Source of the DNA: CAZBUH01 sp964495095 | GTDB taxonomy: Bacteria > Bacillota > Clostridia > Oscillospirales > Oscillospiraceae | DNA: 11,274 nucleotides | Direction: 5' to 3' | Assembly (NCBI GenBank): GCA_964495095.1 | Contig: CAZBUH010000068.1 | Location: 1-11,274, forward strand | In this document: in pieces, positions 6,556 to 11,274 of the stretch | How positions within the stretch are numbered: the stretch's first letter is position 1 | Layout: the number at the start of each line of letters is the position of its first letter | Program-made: the position numbers and the translations under genes | The notes under the pieces: model-generated | Told to the model about the DNA's origin: nothing | The model's database searches: none | What the model saw: the letters and a program-made list of their open reading frames with translations, nothing else

Positions 6556-7233
6556 ATGTTCAATATATTGGTTGTAGAGGATGACGTGACGCTGCGGCAG
6601 ATAATGTGCGCGGTGCTCAATAAAAACGGATACAGGGCCACCGGCGCCGGGGACGGCAACGAGGCCCTTGATGTTATAGACCGGGAGCAGGTGGACCTTA
6701 TTATCTCCGATATCATGATGCCCGGAATGGACGGCTACCAGCTCACCCAGGAGCTGCGCGACGCGGGGTATGAGATGCCTATACTGATGGTCACGGCCAA
6801 GGACAGGTTTGAGGATAAGCAGCAGGGCTTTCTCCTGGGCACCGACGATTACATGGTAAAGCCCATCGACATGAACGAAATGGTCCTCCGTGTGGGCGCT
6901 CTCCTGCGCCGGGCAAAAATAGCCACGGAGCACCAGCTCACCTTCGGCAGCACCGTGCTGGACTACGATTCGCTAACCGTATCAAACGGCAGCGACACCA
7001 TCCAGCTTCCGAAAAAGGAGTTCTACCTGCTCTTTAAGCTCCTCTCCTACCCCAACAAAATATTCACCCGCGCCCAGCTTATGGACGAGATATGGGGCAT
7101 CGACTCCGAAACAGACGAGCGCACTGTGGATGTACATATAAACAGGCTCCGGGACAGGTTCCGGGACTGGAAGGATTTTGAGATAGTCACAGTGCGGGGC
7201 CTCGGCTACAGGGCGAAGGTGGTGTCCGACTGA
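6556..7233 (+). CDS. OmpR/PhoB-family response regulator
   Basis: 225 residues. GAGGTGAT at 6545-6552 lies just ahead of the ATG, a strong ribosome site. The receiver domain (1-120) has acidic D9 and D10, phospho-acceptor D52 in IISDIMMPGMDG, T80 in LMVTAKD and K102 in MVKPID, so all active-site residues are present. The winged-helix DNA-binding domain covers about 125-223: PKKEFYLLFKLLSYPNKIFTR, DEIWG, DERTVDVHINRLR, VTVRGLGYRA. Phosphorylation by the partner kinase should promote dimerisation and promoter binding. The stop overlaps the kinase start by one base (TGATG), implying translational coupling. Likely targets include its own operon or the divergent genes, but I see no convincing paired direct repeats to name as its site. 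Confidence 0.96.
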   Translation: MFNILVVEDDVTLRQIMCAVLNKNGYRATGAGDGNEALDVIDREQVDLIISDIMMPGMDGYQLTQELRDAGYEMPILMVTAKDRFEDKQQGFLLGTDDYMVKPIDMNEMVLRVGALLRRAKIATEHQLTFGSTVLDYDSLTVSNGSDTIQLPKKEFYLLFKLLSYPNKIFTRAQLMDEIWGIDSETDERTVDVHINRLRDRFRDWKDFEIVTVRGLGYRAKVVSD

Positions 7234-8279
7234 TGAAGCGGGGCAGTCTGTGGTTTGTAGTTGTTGCGGTGGTGTTCCTGTGCCTTGTTATGACCGGGAT
7301 GATTATGGTGCCGCTGGTATTTTTCTTCGTGCGCCGGGGCATCATATCCTTTTCAAATTCAAGCCTTCAGCTTTACTCCATCGGGGTTGTGGCAATTTTC
7401 AGCATAATTATCGGCACGGCCCTGTCCGCTGTTTTCGGCCGGGCGATAGTGCGGCCCATACGGGCGCTCAGCCGGGCCACAAAGGAGGTGGCCAAGGGCA
7501 ATTTCAGCATCCGCCTGCCGGAATACGACGAGACGGCGGGCGAGCTGGGCGAAATAGGCCAGCTTACCCGGGATTTTAACAGGATGGTAAAGGAGCTCGG
7601 CGGCATTGAGACGCTGCGCAACGACTTCGTGGCCAACGTCTCCCACGAATTCAAGACGCCCATCGCCTCCATAGAGGGCTGCGCCGCCCTTCTGCAGGAC
7701 GAAAGCCTCAGCCCCCAGGAGCGCCGGGAATATTCGGCCATAATAGCCGCCAGCGCCAAGCGCCTTTCGAACATGACTACAAATATTTTGCAGCTCTCAA
7801 AGCTTGAAAATCAGGAATTCCTCCCGAATCAGACGGAATTTTTCCTGGACGAGCAGATACGCCAGTCCATCCTTGTGCTGGAGCCTCAATGGAGCGCGAA
7901 AAACCTGGAGCTCGACATTGACCTGCCGCCGGTGAAATTTTTCGGCAGCAGCGAGCTTCTGCCCCAGGTCTGGACCAACCTTATCGGCAACGCCGTAAAA
8001 TTTACGGGAGAAAACGGCCATGTGCGCGTCCGGCTCAGCGAAAGCCAGGACGGGGCCACGGTCAAAATATGCGACGACGGCATCGGCATGGACGAGGAGA
8101 CGCAGAAACGCATTTTCGATAAATTTTATCAGGGCAACACCTCCCACTCCACCGAGGGCAACGGCCTGGGCCTGGCCCTGGCGCAGAGGGTAGTGGAGCT
8201 TTCCGGGGGCCGCATCTCCGTAAAATCGGCCCCGGGCGAGGGCACTGAATTCACCGTATTTCTAAAACGGCGGAAATAG
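7233..8279 (+). CDS. Sensor histidine kinase with minimal extracellular loop
   Basis: 348 residues. Two membrane helices (about 7-32 and 46-68) enclose only about 13 residues outside the cell. A HAMP linker follows (about 70-122, RPIRALSRATKEVAKGNFSIRL). Next is the dimerisation/phospho-acceptor domain with H138 in VSHEFKTP, and the ATP-binding domain: N box TNLIGNAVKF (249-258), G1 DDGIGM (281-286), F box FDKFYQ (295-300), G2 GNGLGLAL (309-316). All kinase motifs are intact. Kinases with such a short loop usually sense within the membrane or through a partner membrane protein. The partner regulator is the gene overlapping upstream. The flanking surface protein and YwaF-like protein are natural partner candidates, which is inference from position only. 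Confidence 0.96.
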   Translation: MKRGSLWFVVVAVVFLCLVMTGMIMVPLVFFFVRRGIISFSNSSLQLYSIGVVAIFSIIIGTALSAVFGRAIVRPIRALSRATKEVAKGNFSIRLPEYDETAGELGEIGQLTRDFNRMVKELGGIETLRNDFVANVSHEFKTPIASIEGCAALLQDESLSPQERREYSAIIAASAKRLSNMTTNILQLSKLENQEFLPNQTEFFLDEQIRQSILVLEPQWSAKNLELDIDLPPVKFFGSSELLPQVWTNLIGNAVKFTGENGHVRVRLSESQDGATVKICDDGIGMDEETQKRIFDKFYQGNTSHSTEGNGLGLALAQRVVELSGGRISVKSAPGEGTEFTVFLKRRK

Positions 8280-8287
8280 CCAATACT

Positions 8288-9034
8288 ATGGGTATGTTTA
8301 GGTATTTTTTTACTTCACAGGAAAATATGCCGTCAGGCAGCGGCTTTGAGCTTTACGGAGCCCTCCATTGGGGATGGCTTATATTCATCGCGGCCGCCGG
8401 AGCGGCCTTATGCGTCACATACCGCAGATCCGGCGGGGCCGCCCGCCGCCGTCTCGGTCTTTCCCTGGCTGTATTTATGGCGGCGCTGGAAATTTTAAAG
8501 GACGTGATTCTCATTGTCACGGGGCAGTTCAGGATAAACTACCTGCCCCTCGATTTGTGCGGAATCGCCATTTTCGGTGAGGCCCTCTGCGCCGTGCGCC
8601 CCAGCCCCATAAAAAAGGAGCTGTGCTACTGCCTTTTCCTGCCGGGGGCCGTTATGGCGCTGCTTTTCCCCAACTGGACGCCCACCCCGTTTTTTAATTT
8701 TCTGCACCTGCACAGCTTTCTGCTCCACGGCGCACTGACAATATACCCGGTCATGCTGCTGGCCGGCGGCGATTTGAGGCCGGACGTGAGGAATCTGCCG
8801 AAGTGCTTTATAATCGGGCTTGCCATGTGCCCGCCGGTCTATATAATAGACAGGCTGTTTAATGAGAACTTCTTTTTTCTCAACGCCCCGTCGCCCAATT
8901 CCCCCCTGAGCCTTTTTGAAAAATGGCTGGGAAACCCCGGATATTTGATCGCCTTTCCCCTTATCGCGGCGGCGCTGTGGTTTTTTATGTACATGCCCTT
9001 TGTTATAAAAGGCCCAAAGGTGATGAAGCGGTAA
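8288..9034 (+). CDS. YwaF/TIGR02206-type integral membrane protein of unknown function
   Basis: 248 residues, with several strongly hydrophobic segments (about 28-44, 58-78, 86-103, 112-128, 143-159, 172-188, 218-239), so a polytopic membrane protein. Family cues: an N-terminal HWGW motif (27-30), NYLPLDLCGI (84-93), a Phe-Pro-Asn-Trp turn (127-130), HLHSFLLHG (140-148), and the late NFFFLNAPSPNS...LGNPGYL block. These match the pattern I know for B. subtilis YwaF and TIGR02206 proteins, whose role is unknown. The start is uncertain: ATG 8288 or ATG 8294, neither with a good ribosome site, so translation may rely on coupling to the kinase 8 bases upstream. It ends right at the terminator hairpin and so closes the operon. 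The conserved His residues within the membrane could be catalytic or ligand-binding. Confidence 0.8.
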   Translation: MGMFRYFFTSQENMPSGSGFELYGALHWGWLIFIAAAGAALCVTYRRSGGAARRRLGLSLAVFMAALEILKDVILIVTGQFRINYLPLDLCGIAIFGEALCAVRPSPIKKELCYCLFLPGAVMALLFPNWTPTPFFNFLHLHSFLLHGALTIYPVMLLAGGDLRPDVRNLPKCFIIGLAMCPPVYIIDRLFNENFFFLNAPSPNSPLSLFEKWLGNPGYLIAFPLIAAALWFFMYMPFVIKGPKVMKR

Positions 9035-9072
9035 AAAGACAGCAGGCACCAAAAAGCGTGCCTGCTGTCTTT
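9035..9072 (+). terminator. Hairpin terminator of the two-component/YwaF operon
   Basis: Bases 9035-9049 pair perfectly with 9058-9072, a 15-bp stem around an 8-base loop, starting directly after the stop codon of the YwaF-like gene. On the plus strand the T-run is short (the TTT closing the stem, then CGCT). On the minus strand the stem is followed by TTTTT, so it may work in both directions. There is no facing gene that needs the minus-strand function. Confidence 0.75.
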
Positions 9073-9113
9073 CGCTATATAAGGGCGGCCCGGGACGGCC
9101 CCGCAGGCCCGTC

Positions 9114-9141
9114 TTGTCAAAACACCGTAAAGTGATATAAT
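9114..9141 (+). promoter_or_regulatory. Promoter of the MATE transporter gene
   Basis: TTGTCA (9114-9119) and a perfect TATAAT (9136-9141) are spaced 16 bases apart. Transcription would start near 9148 and leave a leader of about 67 bases before the ATG at 9215. Confidence 0.75.
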
Positions 9142-9161
9142 ATTTATTAACAAGCTAAATT

Positions 9162-9172
9162 GCCTGGCAGGC
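9162..9172. promoter_or_regulatory. Short inverted repeat in the MATE gene leader
   Basis: GCCTG-G-CAGGC is a perfect 5-bp dyad around one base, about 15-25 bases after the predicted transcription start. The position fits a repressor operator. A hairpin is unlikely because the loop would be a single base. No regulator gene sits next to it. Confidence 0.3.
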
Positions 9173-9214
9173 TCAGGAATACCCGTTATTTGGACTTACA
9201 GTGAAAGGAAACTA

Positions 9215-10615
9215 ATGGAAGACGCCAAAAAAGTAGAATTATTCGAGAAAACCCCCGTATTCAAGGCAGCGCTCACGCTGTCGGTGCCCACTGTTTTAAG
9301 CTCCCTCGTCATGGTTATATACAACCTGGCGGATACATATTTTGTGGGTATGCTTAACGACCCTATCCAGAACGCAGCCGTAACGCTGGCGGTGCCGGTG
9401 CTGCTGGCATTCAACGCCGTAAACAACCTCTTCGGGATCGGCAGCTCCAGCATGATGAGCCGGGCACTTGGCCGCAAGGACTACGACACCGTGTACAAAA
9501 GCTCCGCCTTCGGATTTTACTGCGCCCTGATCTGCGGGCTGCTCTTTTCCGCCTTTGTCGCGTTGTTTAATACTCCGCTCCTCCATTTGCTGGGCGCCGG
9601 CAGCGATACCGTCGACGCCACCGGCGCGTATCTTTTCTGGACCGCCTCCTGCGGCGCCGCGCCGGCCATACTGAACGTAGTTATGGCCTATCTCGTGCGT
9701 TCAGAAGGCGCATCGCTCCACGCCAGCATCGGCACAATGAGCGGCTGCCTTATGAACATTATTCTCGACCCCATATTTATCCTGCCCCAGGGCCTCAACA
9801 TGGGGGCGGAGGGGGCCGGCTGCGCCACGTTCATCTCAAACTGCTTTGCCTGCTGCTACTTTTTCGTGCTGCTTTTTGTAAAGCGGGGCAAAACCTACGT
9901 CTGCATAAACCCGAAAATGTTCCGCCCGAAAAAATCCATAGTCACGGGGGTCTGCGCCGTGGGCATACCGGCCTCCATCCAGAATCTCCTCAACGTGACG
10001 GGCATGACGGTGCTGAATAATTTTGCCTCCGCTTTCGGCTCCGACGCTGTGGCGGCCATGGGCATAGCCCAGAAGATAAATATGATACCCGTGAATATAG
10101 CGCTGGGAATGGGCCAGGGCATTATGCCGCTTATAAGCTACAATTACGCCAGCGGCGATATAGACAGGATGAAGCGCTGTCTCACCTTCACAGTTAAGGT
10201 GGCCGTCCTGTTCCTGGTGCTCATAGCCGCCGTGTACTATATTCTGGCAGGGCCTCTTGTGACCCTTTTTATGAAAAATGAGGCCATAGTGGCCTATGGC
10301 GCCAGCTTCCTCCGGGGCATGTGCCTCGGCCTGCCCTTCCTGGGTATAGACTTTCTGGCAGTGGGCGTATTCCAGGCCTGCGGCATGGGCACAAAATCCC
10401 TTGTTTTCGCCGTTTTGCGCAAGATAGTGCTGGAAATACCCGCGCTGTTTATTTTAAATAAGCTTTTCCCCCTCTACGGCCTTGCCTACGCGCAGCTCAC
10501 GGCGGAATTCGTGCTGGCAATAGCGGCGGTGGCAGTGCTGGTGCGGCTTTTCAGAAAGCTCTACAGGGAAAAGGTAAATTCCGGCTCACCCGACGGAGCG
10601 GGCGCGCAGGAGTGA
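9215..10615 (+). CDS. MATE-family multidrug/cation efflux transporter
   Basis: 466 residues, within the usual MATE range of about 440-480. AAAGGA lies 6 bases ahead of the ATG. The protein is almost wholly hydrophobic with about twelve predicted membrane segments. The N-terminal half carries the family pattern LSVPTVLSSLVMVIYNLADTYFVG (20-43), and the second half repeats it as AVGIPASIQNLLNVTGMTVLNNFASAFG (about 248-275), reflecting the two-bundle pseudo-symmetry. A GIGSSSMMSRALGRKD loop (74-89) and MGQGIMPLISYNYASGD (about 301-317) are also typical. MATE proteins export cationic drugs and toxic metabolites using a Na+ or H+ gradient; this one looks closest to the MepA-like group, and the substrate is unknown. 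It has its own promoter and is followed 45 bases later by the start of an interrupted frame. The C-terminus is a short hydrophilic tail. Confidence 0.95.
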   Translation: MEDAKKVELFEKTPVFKAALTLSVPTVLSSLVMVIYNLADTYFVGMLNDPIQNAAVTLAVPVLLAFNAVNNLFGIGSSSMMSRALGRKDYDTVYKSSAFGFYCALICGLLFSAFVALFNTPLLHLLGAGSDTVDATGAYLFWTASCGAAPAILNVVMAYLVRSEGASLHASIGTMSGCLMNIILDPIFILPQGLNMGAEGAGCATFISNCFACCYFFVLLFVKRGKTYVCINPKMFRPKKSIVTGVCAVGIPASIQNLLNVTGMTVLNNFASAFGSDAVAAMGIAQKINMIPVNIALGMGQGIMPLISYNYASGDIDRMKRCLTFTVKVAVLFLVLIAAVYYILAGPLVTLFMKNEAIVAYGASFLRGMCLGLPFLGIDFLAVGVFQACGMGTKSLVFAVLRKIVLEIPALFILNKLFPLYGLAYAQLTAEFVLAIAAVAVLVRLFRKLYREKVNSGSPDGAGAQE

Positions 10616-10660
10616 CTTTCATTATTAAACCGGCGGAATATAAAACGCAGGGAGGCGGCT

Positions 10661-10777
10661 ATGAACTGCACCCCTCTCCGATCAGGGATGGCGGTACCGA
10701 CACAAGCAGTACCGGCAGCTTCTCCGGAAGAAAGGCATTCGACAAAGCATGAGCCGAAAAGGCAACTGCCTGGATAA
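10661..10777 (+). pseudogene. Start of a disrupted gene running into IS-derived sequence
   Basis: GGGAGG at 10650-10655, 5 bases before ATG 10661, is a convincing ribosome site 45 bases after the MATE stop. The frame begins Met-Asn-Cys-Thr-Pro and then, from about 10677, reads out of frame through transposase DNA to TAA at 10775-10777 (38 residues). At most about five or six codons are original. I infer that a gene once continued here downstream of the MATE gene and was cut by the insertion or by a deletion ending in it. Its function cannot be told. Confidence 0.45.
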
Positions 10778-10966
10778 TGCTGTCATTGAAAATTTCTTTT
10801 GCCTGCTAAAAAGCGAGCTGCTGTACCTGCAAAAATTCGAATTCTTAGAACGCTTTAAGCACAAATTGATTGACTATCTTGATTACTGCAGCAACCGCCG
10901 CATCATGGTAAGCTTAAGGACTTGCTGCCTGCTGTTTACAGACTGCAAGTCCTCTCGGCAGCTTGA
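10677..10966 (+). pseudogene. IS3-family (IS150-type) transposase orfB, C-terminal remnant with frameshift
   Basis: From 10677 the frame reads SDQGWRYRHKQYRQLL, then SMSRKGNCLDNAVIENFF and KSELLYLQKFEF, then DYLDYCSNRRI. This is the typical end of the IS3-group DDE integrase. The Asp of SDQG and the Glu of VIENFF are separated by exactly 35 residues, the D-35-E spacing of the family. The first catalytic Asp, the DNA-binding region and orfA are absent. After NRRI (ends 10904) the frame shifts: from 10910 another frame gives KLKDLLPAVYRLQVLSAA and stops at TGA 10964-10966, the ending expected for these transposases. So about one base has been lost between 10905 and 10909. Left unshifted, the frame runs to a TAA at 10992-10994. 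The remnant cannot encode a working transposase. It is lower in GC than the genes to its left. Confidence 0.9.
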
Positions 10967-11012
10967 ACGGTTTTTCCCGCTTATCTTTGTCTAACTTTTG
11001 GGGGCCATTTCA
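10677..11012 (+). mobile_element. 3' remnant of an IS3-family insertion sequence, right end apparently kept
   Basis: This covers the transposase remnant plus a 46-base tail. The tail ends near GGGGGCCATTTCA (11000-11012), so the element read from the other side starts TGAAATGGCCCCC. IS3 elements usually begin TG and end CA, so 11012 is the likely right terminus. The left end and most of the element are missing, so no inverted-repeat pair or target duplication can be shown. The left boundary is approximate (about 10675-10680). Confidence 0.7.
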
Positions 11013-11068
11013 CTTTGTGCTGTCCTTTTTCCGGCATTATCGAAGACTGTCGGTTGGACAGCCCAATT

Positions 11069-11215
11069 TCAACCCATTTCCTGCAAAACTGATTTACTGA
11101 TAATGTATGTCTCGACAATTTTGTATATGGCGGAGTCTGTCGCGCCCGATTCAATCAGTCTTTCATCGGAGCTGATTTCTAAATAAGCGGCTGCTTCATA
11201 TTTATTGCTGCTCAT
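11069..11215 (-). CDS. Small hypothetical protein, 48 residues
   Basis: ATG (11215-11213) to TGA (11071-11069). The product is hydrophilic and predicted mostly helical (MSSNKYEAAAYLEISSDERL at the start, ending SKSVLQEMG). The same frame is open upstream for 13 more codons back to a TAA. No ribosome site is visible ahead of the ATG. Its composition looks like real protein: balanced acidic, hydrophobic and Ala residues, unlike the Arg/Pro-rich noise of shadow frames. I do not recognise a family. It overlaps the end of another frame by 14 bases. It could be a genuine small gene coupled to that frame, or the tail of one longer gene split by a one-base indel near 11250. Confidence 0.4.
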   Translation of the reverse strand: MSSNKYEAAAYLEISSDERLIESGATDSAIYKIVETYIISKSVLQEMG

Positions 11216-11274
11216 TAACGACGCCGTTTTTACGGAATAAATGCGCTCTGACTTTTACAATCGCAGCACTATAG
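11202..11274 (-). CDS. C-terminal end of an unknown protein, cut by window edge
   Basis: An open frame enters from the right edge and ends VRAHLFRKNGVVNEQQ with TAA at 11204-11202, giving 23 residues. Its stop lies inside the start of the next small frame (14-base overlap), the pattern of translationally coupled genes. The fragment is too short for assignment. It might instead be the same gene as the 48-residue frame with a frameshift: removing one G near 11250 would join AIVK directly to SERIYSVKTASLMSSNKY. Confidence 0.35.
   Translation of the reverse strand, partial: YSAAIVKVRAHLFRKNGVVNEQQ

Noticed and set aside
9142..9214. Riboswitch in the MATE leader (guanidine-type leaders precede some efflux genes)
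   Set aside because: The leader is only about 67 bases and shows none of the paired hairpins or conserved loops of those classes.
10998..11186. Plus-strand frame of 62 codons from the IS right end
   Set aside because: It starts inside the IS terminus, has no ribosome site, and runs antisense to the more protein-like minus-strand frame.

Overview
The window looks like chromosome from a fairly GC-rich member of the Clostridia (Oscillospiraceae-like gut Firmicutes is my best guess). The reasons are Gram-positive style AGGAGG ribosome sites, Gram-positive protein families (a UgtP/MGDG-synthase-like glycosyltransferase, PlsY, a YwaF-like membrane protein), an OmpR-type two-component system, and a secreted protein with a C-terminal membrane anchor. 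The taxon is inferred from protein style only; no marker gene was searched.

Left part, minus strand (1-4447). Reading in the direction of transcription, an obgE-led cluster comes first: obgE, a diacylglycerol-type glycosyltransferase starting 2 bases after the obgE stop, and a divergent PlsY-like acyltransferase. A MerR-family regulator with a GyrI-like effector domain follows under its own promoter and ends at a clear intrinsic terminator. Last is the 5' part of a cyclase-family (kynurenine-formamidase-like) hydrolase, cut by the window edge. The cyclase promoter has the MerR hallmark: a 19-bp spacer between -35 and -10 that holds an inverted repeat. The neighbouring MerR protein is therefore the obvious candidate regulator.

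Middle part, plus strand (4647-9034). Divergent promoters separate obgE from a four-gene set: an unrecognised 609-residue type I surface protein (signal peptide, acidic Pro/Glu/Thr stalk, one C-terminal membrane helix, basic tail), an OmpR/PhoB response regulator, a histidine kinase with almost no extracellular loop, and a YwaF/TIGR02206 integral membrane protein. Regulator and kinase overlap by one base, and the membrane protein follows 8 bases later. A hairpin with a perfect 15-bp stem ends the set. I infer that the surface protein or the YwaF-like protein may serve as the input module for a kinase that has no sensor domain of its own.

Right part (9073-11274). A MATE-family efflux transporter has its own promoter and a leader with a short inverted repeat. 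About 45 bases after it, a good ribosome site and ATG begin a reading frame that runs within a few codons into the 3' remnant of an IS3-family (IS150-type) insertion sequence. The remnant keeps the second D and the E of the DDE triad at the correct 35-residue spacing. It has lost everything upstream, carries a one-base frameshift near its end, and seems to keep the right terminus near 11012. Beyond it lie AT-richer bases with two small overlapping minus-strand frames of unknown function, probably accessory DNA.

I found no tRNA, rRNA, CRISPR array or known riboswitch. The strongest candidates for a second look are the MerR-type promoter next to the MerR gene, the surface protein/two-component/YwaF module, and the PlsY-like protein with altered catalytic motifs beside a glycolipid-type glycosyltransferase.
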